DNA of 64,000 nucleotides from an uncultured Porphyromonadaceae bacterium (GTDB lineage: Bacteria > Bacteroidota > Bacteroidia > Bacteroidales > Muribaculaceae): NCBI GenBank assembly GCA_947175645.1, contig CAMWNP010000006.1, forward strand, positions 1 to 64,000. The letters run 5' to 3'. Both the position numbers and the translations under genes were made by a program. Positions 16,285-26,058 of this stretch are shown in pieces (the stretch's first letter is position 1; each line of letters begins with the position of its first letter). Under the pieces are notes generated by a model that was given only the letters and a program-made list of their open reading frames with translations, did not search any database and had not been told where the DNA came from.

Positions 16285-18756
16285 ATGAGCGATTTTTCAA
16301 ACGACGAAACCAAAGGTACGAAGGTTGTCCAGATGGGGCAGATAGATGTTTCAAAGAGCCAACTTAAAGCACTGGAACCTTCGGATCTTCCAATACTCGC
16401 TACTCGTAATCTTGTTCTATTCCCGGGTGTGACAATACCTATCAATATAGGAAGAGAATCATCATTGAGACTTGCTGAATACGCCATGGAGCACCATATT
16501 CCCATAGGTGTAGTCTGTCAGTTGAATCCCGAAACCGAGCATCCTCAGATTGCTGATTTATATAATGTTGGTGTAATTGTTGAAGTGCTCCAGATGCTAC
16601 CTCTTCCTGATGGTTCAAAGGCAATAATAGTTGTAGCAAGAGATAAAGTAGTTGTAAACGGTGTTGGTTCGGGGAAAATCATGCCAGGAACACTCTCGGC
16701 TGATGTTACGGTAGTTAAAGACCGTAAACCGCGTGCCAAACTTGACATATATAGCCGGATGGTTTCATCTATACGTGAAACGGCCATTGACTTAATAAAA
16801 CGTAATGCCGGCGACGGATCTCAGGAGTTCATTTACAACCTAAATAATATGGAGTCGCCGGAAATGATTATAAATATGGTGGCGACCAACTTCCCGATGG
16901 AGGTTGCAACAAAGGTTGATCTATTGTCATTGAACAATCTGCGGGACCGTGCAAACAATTTATTGCTTGAATTGAATATGTGTGTGGAATTCAGCAGTAT
17001 AACTCAGAATATTCATGAGAAAACCAAGCAGGCGATGAATGAGCAAAAACGTGCGGCATTTCTTCAACAGCAAATGGAGTCTATCCGTTCGGAACTCTAT
17101 GGAGATGAAGACGATGCAACGGTTCTTGCTCAACGTGCTGACGAGAAAAATTTTCCTGAGCATGTGGCAAAGGTTTTCAATAAGGAACTGGAGAAGATGC
17201 GCAGATTGAACCCTTCCACTCCTGACTACTCTGTTATTTATACTTATCTGGAAACCCTCCTTGATCTGCCATGGAATGCTCAATCTGACTATCTGAAAGA
17301 TTTTGAAGAAGCAGAAGCAATTCTGGAAGCCGATCACTATGGATTGGAGAAGGTCAAGGAACGTATTTTGGAACAGATTGCCATAATGATGAATAATCCG
17401 GAGGGTCGCTCTCCGATAATCTGTCTGGTTGGTGCACCGGGGGTAGGGAAGACCTCACTCGGTAAATCTGTAGCATCTGCGCTTGGCCGTGAATACCAGC
17501 GCATATCCCTGGGAGGACTTCATGATGAAGCAGAGTTACGTGGGCATCGCAGAACATATATCGGAGCCGCACCCGGACGTGTGATTGATGCATTAAAAAA
17601 ATGCGCCACTACTAATCCTGTGTTGTTGCTTGACGAGGTGGACAAGATCGGCAAGGATTATAAAGGTGATCCGGCTGCCGCACTGCTGGAAGTCCTTGAC
17701 CCCGAACAGAACTGTCATTTCCACGACAATTATGTGGATGTGGATTATGATCTTTCCAATGTTCTTTTTATTGCTACCGCCAACACCCTTTCAACGTTAT
17801 CACGTCCTCTACTTGACCGTATGGAGATTATAGATATTCCCGGATATCTGCTTGAGGAGAAAATAGAGATAGCGAAACGTCATCTTATCCCAAAGAAACT
17901 TGCGGAAAGCAACATGACTGAGGAAGAGGTGAAATTCACAGATGAATCAATTAAAAAGATTATTGAATCCTACACATCTGAAAGCGGTGTAAGGCAACTT
18001 GAAAAGAACATCGCTTCCGTAATCCGAAAACTTGTTCTCGCAAAAATGCGTAAGGGCGAATCTGATGTTATACTGACCCCGGAGGATATAATACGACTTC
18101 TTGGCGTTGAAAAGATTACAAAAGAACTTTATGAGAATAATGACTATGCTGGAGTTGTGGCAGGTCTCGCATGGACGGAAGTGGGAGGTGAGATTCTTTA
18201 TGTTGAAGCATCTCTTGCACCTGGTAAAGGTGAGAAACTCACTTTGACCGGAAATCTCGGTGACGTAATGAAAGAATCGGCAGTAATAGCACTTCAATAT
18301 ATAAAGGCACATGCTGAGATGCTGGGAATATCTTCCGACCTATTTGATAAGTTCAACCTGCACGTTCATGTTCCGGAGGGGGCTATACCCAAGGATGGTC
18401 CGTCAGCAGGAGTAACAATGGTTACAGCAATGGTATCAGCCTTTAAGCAGAAAAAGGTAAAATCCAGATTGGCTATGACCGGTGAGATAACGCTTCGTGG
18501 CAAAGTTCTCCCTGTTGGCGGAATACGTGAAAAAATTCTTGCTGCTAAACGTGCCGGAATCAATGAGATAATCTTATGCAGTCAGAATAGGAAAGATATA
18601 CTTGAAATTCCGGAAAAATATCTTGCTGGTATGAATTTCATTTATGTTGACACAATTCCGGATGTGATAAAACATGCAGTGACTGATGAGCCTGCCGTGG
18701 ATGCAGTGGATTTATTGATGATGTCTGAACAGGAGAAAAAAGAACAGGCAAAATGA
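16285..18756 (+). CDS. lon: ATP-dependent protease Lon
   Basis: An 823-residue AAA+ serine protease that degrades misfolded and regulatory proteins in the cytosol. The start at MSDFSNDE fits Bacteroidetes Lon proteins. Order: N-terminal substrate domain (about 35-240), coiled coil, AAA+ module with Walker [10 protein letters not shown] (near 383) and Walker [11 protein letters not shown], then the protease domain with the Ser-Lys dyad in [10 protein letters not shown] (Ser near 707) and [15 protein letters not shown] (Lys near 750). Length is normal. The gene is followed by an inserted IS5-derived element only 9 bp after its stop, so the insertion has displaced any native terminator. Confidence 0.97.
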   Translation: MSDFSNDETKGTKVVQMGQIDVSKSQLKALEPSDLPILATRNLVLFPGVTIPINIGRESSLRLAEYAMEHHIPIGVVCQLNPETEHPQIADLYNVGVIVEVLQMLPLPDGSKAIIVVARDKVVVNGVGSGKIMPGTLSADVTVVKDRKPRAKLDIYSRMVSSIRETAIDLIKRNAGDGSQEFIYNLNNMESPEMIINMVATNFPMEVATKVDLLSLNNLRDRANNLLLELNMCVEFSSITQNIHEKTKQAMNEQKRAAFLQQQMESIRSELYGDEDDATVLAQRADEKNFPEHVAKVFNKELEKMRRLNPSTPDYSVIYTYLETLLDLPWNAQSDYLKDFEEAEAILEADHYGLEKVKERILEQIAIMMNNPEGRSPIICLVGAPGVGKTSLGKSVASALGREYQRISLGGLHDEAELRGHRRTYIGAAPGRVIDALKKCATTNPVLLLDEVDKIGKDYKGDPAAALLEVLDPEQNCHFHDNYVDVDYDLSNVLFIATANTLSTLSRPLLDRMEIIDIPGYLLEEKIEIAKRHLIPKKLAESNMTEEEVKFTDESIKKIIESYTSESGVRQLEKNIASVIRKLVLAKMRKGESDVILTPEDIIRLLGVEKITKELYENNDYAGVVAGLAWTEVGGEILYVEASLAPGKGEKLTLTGNLGDVMKESAVIALQYIKAHAEMLGISSDLFDKFNLHVHVPEGAIPKDGPSAGVTMVTAMVSAFKQKKVKSRLAMTGEITLRGKVLPVGGIREKILAAKRAGINEIILCSQNRKDILEIPEKYLAGMNFIYVDTIPDVIKHAVTDEPAVDAVDLLMMSEQEKKEQAK

Positions 18757-18765
18757 TAATTATTA

Positions 18766-18798
18766 GACCCTGTTCCCCAATATTTGTTAATACTGAGG
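18766..18798. repeat. Terminal inverted repeat, lon-side end of the IS5-type element
   Basis: It starts GACCCTGTTCCCCAATATTT and matches the reverse complement of 19324-19356 at 31 of 33 positions. Confidence 0.85.
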
Positions 18799-18907
18799 CG
18801 GTCAAGCGTTATGCAGATGTGTTGGCGCAGTGAGAGAGCAATGCGGTTGCATTGTGACCGAAACAAGCGGACGCAGATGCCTGACGATTGGCCGTGCCAA
18901 TGGTAAC

Positions 18908-19153
18908 TCATGCCACGGATAAGTAAGAATAATGATACGTAAGGATTTCGGGGTGGAGTTGAATTATACAAACCGCAACATAAACATTGCGCATATTGGG
19001 CGGTAGTCGCCATTGACACCCTGTTTTGATCAGGAAAAACAAGGCATTGAGAATCTCAAATATATCTGTCTTTGACTTCGTTTTGAAAATTTCAGGAAAT
19101 TTATCTGAAATAAAGTTGCGCTGCGTAAATGTCAAGTCGGTATTATACCCCAA
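18908..19153 (-). pseudogene. IS5-family transposase remnant with in-frame internal deletion
   Basis: The 81-codon frame starts at a TTG (no ATG is available) and reads GYNTDLTFTQRNFISDKFPE, then ILNALFFLIKTGCQWRLPP. This is the N-terminal helix-turn-helix region of IS5 transposases (PF13340: 'NALFYLLKTGCQWRMLP'). It then passes into NMRNVYVAVCIIQLHPEIL, which looks like the hydrophobic C-terminal end of such transposases. The whole DDE catalytic core is absent, so it cannot transpose on its own. The deletion junction lies near the RLPP/NMRN boundary. Confidence 0.75.
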
Positions 19154-19208
19154 TTTATCCTAACATGTTATAAATGATTAAAATCATATAACCGAAATTG
19201 TGTACTGC

Positions 19209-19253
19209 GGCAAAAAGTTACCTTACCGTCGCATCTCACCGGCGCTTTTTGCC
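19209..19253. repeat. Imperfect inverted repeat inside the IS5-type element
   Basis: GGCAAAAAGTT at the left faces GCTTTTTGCC at the right, about 25 bp apart. A short CGTAGC...GCTACG palindrome follows near 19267-19282. These form the untranslated part between the TIR and the transposase remnant. Confidence 0.5.
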
Positions 19254-19323
19254 TTGTTCTTCAGTTACGTAGCAACGGCTACGCTCCTTTATCACAAGCC
19301 AAAAATCTCTCGGCGATATGCGT

Positions 19324-19356
19324 CCTCAGCATTAACAAATATTGGGGAACCGGGTC
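19324..19356. repeat. Terminal inverted repeat, HU-side end of the IS5-type element
   Basis: Reverse complement of the left end with two mismatches. It is followed directly by TTA, the right copy of the target-site duplication. Confidence 0.85.
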
Positions 19357-19367
19357 TTATATAATAG

Positions 19368-19411
19368 AAAAAGGGTTGCAAATTCCAAGAAGGAAATGCA
19401 ACCCTTTTTTT
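19368..19411 (-). terminator. Terminator of the HU gene
   Basis: AAAAAGGGTTGCA pairs with TGCAACCCTTTTT, 14 nt past the reverse-strand stop at 19425. The IS5-type element ends just 9 bp beyond it, so HU termination is preserved. Confidence 0.88.
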
Positions 19412-19424
19412 AATTCGGGATAGT

Positions 19425-19697
19425 TTATTTGATTTTATCAACCAGTTCGCTGCCGGCTTTGAATTTGATGGCTTTACGAGCGGGGATGACGATAGATTCT
19501 TTAGTGCGGGGATTGATTCCGGTACGTTCCTCTTTTTTAGCAACGGAGAAAGTGCCGAAACCAACGAGAGTTACTTTGTCTTCTTTAGCAAGAGATTCAG
19601 TTACTGCTTCAATGGCAGCCTCGAGTGCGCGTTTTGCATCAGCCTTGGTCAACTGACCTTTTTCGGCAATCGCGTTGATGAGTTCGGTTTTGTTCAT
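19425..19697 (-). CDS. HU-family DNA-binding protein
   Basis: A 90-residue nucleoid protein that bends and compacts DNA as a dimer. It shows the complete HU fold: MNKTELINAIAEKGQLTKADAKRAL helices, then VTLVGFGTFSVAKKEERTGINPRT with the DNA-inserting arm, and IPARKAIKFKAGSELVDKIK at the end. It has its own promoter (TATATTTG at 19730-19737) and terminator. Normal length. Confidence 0.97.
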   Translation of the reverse strand: MNKTELINAIAEKGQLTKADAKRALEAAIEAVTESLAKEDKVTLVGFGTFSVAKKEERTGINPRTKESIVIPARKAIKFKAGSELVDKIK

Positions 19698-19729
19698 GAT
19701 TGGGAAATTTTATTTGTGAATATTTACGG

Positions 19730-19737
19730 CAAATATA
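19730..19737 (-). promoter_or_regulatory. Promoter -7 element of the HU gene
   Basis: The reverse strand reads TATATTTG, 32 nt before the HU start codon. Confidence 0.6.
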
Positions 19738-19921
19738 GTGGTAAAATTTTAATAATCAACAAATTTTTTTAAAAAAATATCCAAAATGTGCGTTTTTTTC
19801 AATTTTTAATCGAATATTATGAAAAATTCATCCGGAAATGTGATATAAAGTAGAGTTTCTCCACGAATCCAGTTGAAGTAAGCACTTTGAATACTTTGAT
19901 TGTAAACACTTTATTTGAGTC

Positions 19922-19996
19922 AAAAAAAGAGGGCTTGTCTCCCGACAGACCCTCGTCTAAACCTTTATCTTAATCTAATACTATGAAAAACACACG
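19922..19996 (-). ncRNA. Candidate small RNA with its own promoter and terminator
   Basis: On the reverse strand a full Bacteroidota promoter (TTTG at 20027-20030, exactly 20 nt, TACCTTTG at 19999-20006) is followed by about 45 nt of single-stranded-looking sequence (including TTTTTCATAGTATTAGATTA). Then comes a strong 11-bp stem with a 4-nt loop (19929-19954) and seven T residues. This predicts a transcript of about 75 nt starting near 19993-19996. No reading frame of use fits on that strand. From memory, very similar 'TTTTTCATAGTATTAGATT' sequences recur in Bacteroidales intergenic regions, which would fit a conserved sRNA family; this was not searched. The ends are predictions. Confidence 0.6.
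19929..19954 (-). terminator. Strong terminator ending the candidate sRNA
   Basis: GAGGGTCTGTC pairs with GACAAGCCCTC on the reverse strand (one mismatch, one wobble) around a GGGA loop, followed by TTTTTTT. It can also stop read-through from the PHP/cstA operon upstream on the same strand. Confidence 0.85.
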
Positions 19997-19998
19997 GA

Positions 19999-20030
19999 CA
20001 AAGGTATGTATAAATTTTTATATTAGCAAA
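19999..20030 (-). promoter_or_regulatory. Complete -33/-7 promoter of the candidate sRNA
   Basis: TTTG, a 20-nt spacer, then TACCTTTG on the reverse strand: one of the best-matched promoters in the window, with no protein gene directly downstream. Confidence 0.65.
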
Positions 20031-20163
20031 TATTTTTATAAAAATCGTAAAAAATTAACTAAATCAGTGTGAATTTAAATATGAAATCAAAGCGGAACAG
20101 TTATGAAAACAATTTCATCTTCCTGATGATCAGATCTACTAATTTGAATGGTAATAATAAAAT

Positions 20164-20994
20164 TCAGATGCCGTGTTGATCAGATGATTTTAGTTTCTCA
20201 ATTATCTTGAAAACCTCTTCCCGTGAGGCATTGATAAGAGCAGGTGCATGAGCATCACTGTTAACAACTAAGGGTACATCATTTTTCATCAACCGTTCCC
20301 AATATCTGGTATCCGGGAAAAATCGTCCACGTTCAGTATAAACCTTGGTATTTATTTCAACGATAATATTATGGGATACGATATTGTTTATCAAATCACT
20401 TACAAGAGACTGATACCATGACTCTTCATACAAACCCGGTGAGAAATGACTTCCGTTTTCACCTATTTTGTCAAAATGACCTATTATGTCAAATCCTCCT
20501 TGCTGTACCATCCTGATAGAATGCTCAAAGTATTTTTCCACAACATAACGGATGTCATTGTTGAATTTTAAAAGCATATTTCGGTTAAACCGCTGGAAAC
20601 TACCGTCAACATCAACGAGTTCACCCTCACGGGTGGGTACGAAGTGAATTGATCCTATTCTGTAATCAAGAGGCATAGACTGGAAAAATGGGTGGATGGG
20701 GCCCCATCCTTCTCCAAGGTAGTCAATCTCCATTGATGATAGAAACATGACTTTATCACCATGTCGTTCCTTGATTCTTTCAACCTCATCAAGATAGCGC
20801 TGAACATTCCCTGCAAGCATGTTGCATGTTGACTGTATTGGAACAGGGGAGTGAGGTGAAAAGCCATATACGTCAAATTCCAATTCAACAGCCTTGCGTG
20901 CGAAGGCTTCCATCTGTGCTTTGCCATCGCAAAATTCCGTGTGGGAATGGAGCGTATATCGTCTGCTTTTCCCTATAGCCCCGATAATGTCCAT
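20164..20994 (-). CDS. PHP-domain phosphatase, histidinol-phosphatase family
   Basis: A 276-residue PHP-fold metal phosphoesterase. Metal-ligand motifs are visible: LHSHTEFCDG (15-24), GFSPHSPVP, SMEIDYLG (Glu/Asp), the GHFDK segment and a final VVNSDAHAP. Closest in layout to HisJ-type histidinol-phosphate phosphatases. No his gene is nearby, and the gene ends an operon with cstA, so the true substrate is uncertain. It starts 10 nt after cstA. Confidence 0.85.
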   Translation of the reverse strand: MDIIGAIGKSRRYTLHSHTEFCDGKAQMEAFARKAVELEFDVYGFSPHSPVPIQSTCNMLAGNVQRYLDEVERIKERHGDKVMFLSSMEIDYLGEGWGPIHPFFQSMPLDYRIGSIHFVPTREGELVDVDGSFQRFNRNMLLKFNNDIRYVVEKYFEHSIRMVQQGGFDIIGHFDKIGENGSHFSPGLYEESWYQSLVSDLINNIVSHNIIVEINTKVYTERGRFFPDTRYWERLMKNDVPLVVNSDAHAPALINASREEVFKIIEKLKSSDQHGI

Positions 20995-21004
20995 GAGTTA
21001 TGTC

Positions 21005-22474
21005 TTAATATTCAAAGACTCGAGATGATTTGCCGCTCTTGATTCTGTTGATGTAGTAGAAGAACATAATGGTAAACAATAGGGCAACTCCAACACCTGT
21101 GCCTATTGATATATACCAGTCAATATCTAAACCTTCAGGACGTGGGGCAAACATGAGATAACTTACGCTTACAGCGGTCATAAACATGGCCGGCAGTAAG
21201 GTGATGTAATAAAATTTCTGTTTTCTTGCCAGATAAACCGTACATGCCCATAGAGTGAATACTGCGAGTGTTTGGTTACTCCATGCGAAATAGCGCCATA
21301 AAACGTTAAAGTCAAGGAACATGAGCGCAAATACAATGGCGAAAATTGGGAGTGATATGGCCAGACGCGACAGAAATTTCTTCTGGCTGACTTTCATGAA
21401 GTCAGCCACTATCAGACGTGCGCTTCTTAAAGCGGTGTCGCCTGTAGAAATAGGTGCCGCTATAACACCTATCATCGCAAGAAAACCTCCGAATGTCCCG
21501 AGCCAGTCAAAAGAAAGATCATGTACCAGGTCTCCAGGCTGATGAGTAGTCATGTATTCTCCTAACCCGTCATATCCCTTAGCGAATGCAATGGCACCGG
21601 CTGCCCAAATCAGAGCAACGAATCCCTCTGTGACCATAGCCCCGTAGAACACCGGACGAGCCAGTTTTTCATTTTTAAGGCAACGTGCCATCATGGGTGA
21701 CTGTGTGGCATGGAAGCCTGATATGGCGCCACATGCTATTGATACAAACATCATAGGGAAGATAGGGTGGGTGGCTGCAGCATCACCGGTGAAGCGGCTG
21801 TGCAAACCATCTGTCAGACCGTCCGGAATTGTCAGATCTCCGGTTATCGATCCCCATATCAATACTCCTAATATTCCTACAGCCATGAATAGCAATGCAA
21901 ATCCGAATATGGGATATAGATTACCTATAAGTTTATCTATCGGTAGAAGAGTCGCCGCTATATAATATATAAATATGAGTGCCACCCAGAATATGCGGTC
22001 CATCCAGTCGGGGGTCATACCTGCTATAAGATCTGCGGGAGTCAATACAAATACTACTCCCACGAGGATCAGAAGCACTATAGAGAAGGCCCTCATAATA
22101 TTTCTTACCACATTTCCCAGTTCGTGTCCTACAATTTCAGGAAGTGAACTTCCGTTGGAGCGCAGGGATATCATTGCTGAGATAAAGTCGTGGACTGCGC
22201 CTGCAAAGATTGTTCCAAATACAATCCACAGAAAGGCTGCCGGTCCGAACATTATACCCATTATTGCACCGAACACCGGACCTAAACCTGCAATATTCAG
22301 GAATTGAATAAGAAACACCTTCCAGGTTGGCATGATTATGAAGTCTACACCATCGTTCATGGTGACGGCCGGAGTCTGTCTGGATGGCTCAACCCCGAAA
22401 ATCCTTTCGGCTATAAGACCATAAATCAGATATCCTCCGATCAGCAGGGCTATCGCTATTAAAAAAGTTATCAT
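21005..22474 (-). CDS. cstA: CstA-family carbon starvation/peptide transporter
   Basis: A 489-residue inner membrane protein with about 13 hydrophobic segments. It has the CstA N-terminal signature (GVEPSRQTPAVTMNDGVDFI...WKVFLIQFLNIAGLGPVFGAI), and GAISGFHATQSPMMARC and ISTGDTALRSARLIVADF downstream. CstA proteins take up peptides or pyruvate when carbon is short. E. coli CstA is about 700 residues; the shorter form here is common in Bacteroidota and lacks the C-terminal extension. Its ATG overlaps the upstream stop (ATGA, 22471-22474). Confidence 0.93.
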   Translation of the reverse strand: MITFLIAIALLIGGYLIYGLIAERIFGVEPSRQTPAVTMNDGVDFIIMPTWKVFLIQFLNIAGLGPVFGAIMGIMFGPAAFLWIVFGTIFAGAVHDFISAMISLRSNGSSLPEIVGHELGNVVRNIMRAFSIVLLILVGVVFVLTPADLIAGMTPDWMDRIFWVALIFIYYIAATLLPIDKLIGNLYPIFGFALLFMAVGILGVLIWGSITGDLTIPDGLTDGLHSRFTGDAAATHPIFPMMFVSIACGAISGFHATQSPMMARCLKNEKLARPVFYGAMVTEGFVALIWAAGAIAFAKGYDGLGEYMTTHQPGDLVHDLSFDWLGTFGGFLAMIGVIAAPISTGDTALRSARLIVADFMKVSQKKFLSRLAISLPIFAIVFALMFLDFNVLWRYFAWSNQTLAVFTLWACTVYLARKQKFYYITLLPAMFMTAVSVSYLMFAPRPEGLDIDWYISIGTGVGVALLFTIMFFYYINRIKSGKSSRVFEY

Positions 22475-23907
22475 AATGTTTCGGTTTTGATAATTTGATT
22501 CTTCAGTTTCTTAAGTTCGTCTATAAGACTGTTCCGTTCATTCTCCATACGCTTGATTTCGTATGTAATCTGTCTGTTCCCTTCCGCATATTTCCTGCGG
22601 TAATCACCAAGAGTTGTGGTTAGGGTGTTGTACTGATCAACTTTTTTTACATACTCTTTCATAAGTTTTGCCGCCTCTGTAGAACGAAACTGTTTATATG
22701 AGGTGTAAACACCATAACCGGGTACACTAAGCATGAATTCAGGGGCGGTTTCTTCTGTGTAATCCTTATCAGCGGAGCGGTTGATGTTTTTGAGGAGCGA
22801 TGTGTAATCTTTTCCATCAGCCCAGGTGTCTTTATATGAACTTATTCTTGCAAGAGCAGCCAGATTGGGGTCATCAACATCGTAATTAACACGCATTTCC
22901 GATGGTATGAAAGTGTAGATGGTCACTTTTCCGGGTATCCTGTTGCGGTCACTTGCCCACCATCCGATGTTGTTTTGCTCGTCAATGGCAAGCATGTAGT
23001 CGTTGTATGGAGAATTATAAGGCATCCCAAGATTCTGAGGCTGGAAGAAAACTCCATCGGAATTTCTGCGGGAGATAAAAATGTCGTATCCTCCTATAGA
23101 GTTTTCTCCGTCGTTGGCAAAGTAAAGAGTAACACCGTCATTGAGCATAAACGGGTAATTGGCATCTCCACCTTCGTTGAGTTGCTCACCGAGTGAAACA
23201 GGTGTTTCCCATTCTCCACCATACAGTTGTGATGAACTGACAAGCCCGGTTTTCATTGATGTGTCATCCATAGCCCATATCATTTCTACTCCGTCCGGAG
23301 ACACATACACCACAGAAGGCTCAGCGACGGGAAACGTTTTCTGTATCTTCTGCGGTAGGTAGAGATGTCCGCAATCGCGGCCTAACCGGTAGTACTTTAA
23401 GAAGTCATCCTTATCAACGCTTACACTGTCAATAACGGTTACTTTCTCCACACGGTCAAGCATGTTTCGTGTTCGGGTGAGCAATGATTCGATTTCCAGA
23501 GAATTGTCAACCTGCTGTTTGCGAGATTTTTTCAGACCTTTGCGATAGAGTTCAATGTCTCCTTCGGCATCCTCGAGCCTGTATTCTGAAAGAGCAAGGC
23601 GGGCAAGCGAAAGCCACGCTTCGTTTTCACCTTTTTTCTGAGCCTCTTTATATGCCGCTATCGCTTTTGCGCTACTGTCAAGCGCTACATAACAATCACC
23701 AATGAGTATCTGGAGTTTTCCCTCTTTCGGATTATCTTTTGCAAGTGATTTCAGAACACTCAGTGCTTTGGTTGTCTCTCCGGTTTTCATCATCATTTCC
23801 GCCTCCATGAAATCCTGACCATTCAGGTTCAATGAGGCTGTAAGCGATAATGTAATAAGCGCAGCGGCATGGACTCGGGAAATGAAAGCAGACATTGTTT
23901 TATACAT
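22471..23907 (-). CDS. Exported TPR and PD40 beta-propeller protein
   Basis: A 478-residue secreted or periplasmic protein. Residues 1-30 are a signal peptide (ITLSLTASLNLNGQ). Residues 33-150 contain two to three TPR-like helical repeats (GETTKALSVLKSLAKDNPKEGKLQILIGDCYVALDSSAKAIAAYKEA). Residues 190-340 contain PD40/WD40-like blades (GLVSSSQLYGGEWETPVSL, GVTLYFANDGENSIGGYDIFIS). Residues 430-478 are a coiled coil. This arrangement is known from Bacteroidota gliding/OmpA-associated proteins; no OmpA domain is present. Function unknown. First gene of the operon with cstA. Confidence 0.8.
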   Translation of the reverse strand: MYKTMSAFISRVHAAALITLSLTASLNLNGQDFMEAEMMMKTGETTKALSVLKSLAKDNPKEGKLQILIGDCYVALDSSAKAIAAYKEAQKKGENEAWLSLARLALSEYRLEDAEGDIELYRKGLKKSRKQQVDNSLEIESLLTRTRNMLDRVEKVTVIDSVSVDKDDFLKYYRLGRDCGHLYLPQKIQKTFPVAEPSVVYVSPDGVEMIWAMDDTSMKTGLVSSSQLYGGEWETPVSLGEQLNEGGDANYPFMLNDGVTLYFANDGENSIGGYDIFISRRNSDGVFFQPQNLGMPYNSPYNDYMLAIDEQNNIGWWASDRNRIPGKVTIYTFIPSEMRVNYDVDDPNLAALARISSYKDTWADGKDYTSLLKNINRSADKDYTEETAPEFMLSVPGYGVYTSYKQFRSTEAAKLMKEYVKKVDQYNTLTTTLGDYRRKYAEGNRQITYEIKRMENERNSLIDELKKLKNQIIKTETL

Positions 23908-23937
23908 TATATTTTAGAAATGCTGGTCAAAATTACA

Positions 23938-23945
23938 ACAATTTA
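23938..23945 (-). promoter_or_regulatory. Promoter -7 element of the TPR/PD40-cstA-PHP operon
   Basis: The reverse strand reads TAATTTTG, 30 nt before the start at 23907. It is divergent from the thrS promoter. Confidence 0.6.
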
Positions 23946-24020
23946 TTGATAATTGAACCATAAGAGAGTTAAGAAAGTTTAAGTTCAAAAAATATTGACA
24001 AAAATATACTGGGAATTTGA

Positions 24021-24050
24021 TTGTTAAGCAAAAAAAAATATGTAAATTTG
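24021..24050 (+). promoter_or_regulatory. Promoter of the thrS-infC-rpmI-rplT operon
   Basis: TTG (24021-24023), a 19-nt spacer, then TAAATTTG (24043-24050), 62 nt before the thrS ATG. The leader contains a small GCCAC/GTGGC hairpin near 24069-24085, too weak to call an attenuator. Confidence 0.6.
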
Positions 24051-24112
24051 CACCTATCTTTGTTAAATGGCCACGTTGTATGTGGCATAATCAGATAAAA
24101 CAAATTAAATTA

Positions 24113-26050
24113 ATGATAAATATCACTTTTCCTAATGGCGACGTCAAGCAGTTTGAGAAGGGTATCACCCCTCTCAAGATTGCTGAAAGCCTGAGTTCTC
24201 AGTTGGCGCGTGACGTCCTTGCCGCATCGGTTAATGAAGAAGAATGGGATCTGACACGTCCTATCACCGAGGATTCTACAATAAAATTATTTAAATGGGA
24301 TGATCCGGAAGGTAAGCATGCTTTCTGGCACAGTTCAGCACACCTTCTTGCCGAAGCCCTGCAGGAACTTTATCCCGGCGTTAAGTTTGGTATCGGTCCT
24401 GCTATTGAAAACGGATTTTACTATGACATTGACCCGGGCGAACATGTGATAACAGCGGCAGAGTTTCCCAAAATTGAAAAGAAGATGCTTGAACTTGCTC
24501 AGCGTAAAGAGGAAATCAAGCGTGCAGACATCAGTAAAGATGATGCGCTGAAACTTTTCGGGGATCGTGGTGAAGAATACAAATGTGAACTTATAAGCGA
24601 ACTTGAAGACGGACATATCACCACTTATACACAGGGATCTTTCACTGATCTTTGCCGTGGTCCGCATATTCCCAATACCGCACCAATTAAGGCTGTGAAA
24701 ATCACATCTCTCGCCGGAGCATATTGGCGTGGTGATGAAAAACGTAACCAGTTGGTTCGTGTATACGGTATTACCTTCCCCAAGAAAAAAATGCTTGATG
24801 AGTATCTCGTTCTGATGGAGGAAGCCAAGAAGCGTGATCACCGTAAACTCGGAAAGGAAATGGAACTTTTCGCATTCTCACAGAATGTAGGCGCAGGATT
24901 GCCCTTGTGGCTTCCCAAAGGTGCTGCATTGCGTGACCGGCTTGAACAGTTCCTCCGCAAGATACAGAAAAAATACGGTTATCAGCAGGTGATCACTCCT
25001 CATATCGGAAACAAGATGCTTTATGTTACATCAGGTCACTATGCAAAATATGGAAAGGATTCCTTCCAGCCCATTCATACTCCGGAAGAGGGTGAGGAAT
25101 ACTTGCTCAAACCCATGAACTGCCCTCACCACTGTGAGATTTTCCGCGCTTATCCACGCAGTTACAGGGAATTGCCGCTCCGCCTTGCTGAGTTCGGAAC
25201 CGTTTATCGCTACGAGCAAAGCGGTGAACTTCACGGTCTGACCCGAGTTAGAGGTTTCACTCAGGATGATGCCCACATTTTCTGTGCCCCTGATCAGATA
25301 AAGGATGAATTCCTGAAGGTGATGGATATTATTTTCTTTATATTCAAGGCCTTGAAGTTCGAGAACTTTGAAGCACAGATATCGTTGAGAGACCCTAAAA
25401 ATAAAGAAAAATATATAGGAAGTGACGAGAACTGGCATCTTGCCGAGACCGCGATTATTGAGGCATGCGAAGAAAAAGGCCTCAAAGCGCGTAAGGAACT
25501 TGGCGAAGCCGCGTTCTATGGTCCAAAACTTGACTTTATGGTTAAGGACGCTATCGGACGTCGTTGGCAACTTGGAACGATCCAGGTTGACTATAACCTT
25601 CCTGAAAGATTCCAACTTGAGTACACCGGTTCTGACAACCAGAAACATCGTCCGGTGATGATTCACCGCGCACCTTTCGGCTCAATGGAGCGTTTCGTCG
25701 CTGTTCTTCTGGAGCATACAGCCGGCAGGTTCCCATTGTGGCTCGCTCCCGAACAGGCTGTTATACTTCCAATTAGTGAGAAGTTCAATGACTACGCCTA
25801 TGAGGTAAAACGCGAACTTGAAAAGTCTGACATCCGGGTTGAAGTTGACGACCGCAATGAGAAAATTGGTAAAAAAATTCGTGATAACGAACTCAAAAGA
25901 ATACCCTATATGCTCATTGTTGGAGAAAAAGAAGCAGAAAATGGTGAAATTTCTGTAAGAAAACAGGGCGAAGGTGATAAAGGTTCGATGAAAATTACTA
26001 CCTTTGCAGAAAATTTGAATGCAGAAATCAAAGCAATGACTAACGAATAA
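24113..26050 (+). CDS. thrS: Threonyl-tRNA synthetase
   Basis: A 645-residue class II synthetase. The frame is open to 24017, but the first 32 codons lie over the promoter; the TGS domain begins exactly at [14 protein letters not shown], so 24113 is chosen. Order: TGS domain (1-62), editing domain with [11 protein letters not shown] and a conserved Cys in TDLCRGPH (the proofreading site), catalytic core with zinc Cys in [10 protein letters not shown] and class II motif 2 [21 protein letters not shown], and C-terminal anticodon-binding domain (750-nt end, [17 protein letters not shown]). Followed by infC after 8 nt, as in many bacteria. Confidence 0.97.
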   Translation: MINITFPNGDVKQFEKGITPLKIAESLSSQLARDVLAASVNEEEWDLTRPITEDSTIKLFKWDDPEGKHAFWHSSAHLLAEALQELYPGVKFGIGPAIENGFYYDIDPGEHVITAAEFPKIEKKMLELAQRKEEIKRADISKDDALKLFGDRGEEYKCELISELEDGHITTYTQGSFTDLCRGPHIPNTAPIKAVKITSLAGAYWRGDEKRNQLVRVYGITFPKKKMLDEYLVLMEEAKKRDHRKLGKEMELFAFSQNVGAGLPLWLPKGAALRDRLEQFLRKIQKKYGYQQVITPHIGNKMLYVTSGHYAKYGKDSFQPIHTPEEGEEYLLKPMNCPHHCEIFRAYPRSYRELPLRLAEFGTVYRYEQSGELHGLTRVRGFTQDDAHIFCAPDQIKDEFLKVMDIIFFIFKALKFENFEAQISLRDPKNKEKYIGSDENWHLAETAIIEACEEKGLKARKELGEAAFYGPKLDFMVKDAIGRRWQLGTIQVDYNLPERFQLEYTGSDNQKHRPVMIHRAPFGSMERFVAVLLEHTAGRFPLWLAPEQAVILPISEKFNDYAYEVKRELEKSDIRVEVDDRNEKIGKKIRDNELKRIPYMLIVGEKEAENGEISVRKQGEGDKGSMKITTFAENLNAEIKAMTNE

Positions 26051-26058
26051 ATTCCTGA

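Larger units (their letters stand above)
18763..19359 (-). mobile_element. Internally deleted IS5-family element (MITE-like) with TTA target duplication
   Basis: The element (18766-19356, 591 bp) is bounded by 33-bp inverted repeats beginning GACCC and CCCAATATTTGTTAAT, with only two mismatches. It is flanked by direct repeats of TTA (18763-18765, 19357-19359), the TNA-type duplication of the IS1031 group of IS5. Inside, on the reverse strand, is an 81-codon remnant of the transposase. Full IS5 elements are about 1 kb or more, so several hundred bp are missing. It sits between lon and the terminator of the HU gene and disrupts neither coding region. Confidence 0.82.

Noticed and set aside
19983-20072. 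29-codon forward frame beginning MKNTRTKV
   Set aside because: It lies antisense to the candidate sRNA and across its promoter. The conserved-looking DNA is better explained by the reverse-strand promoter and RNA.
24335-24841. 168-codon reverse frame inside thrS
   Set aside because: Antisense shadow of the editing domain, with no promoter or family match.
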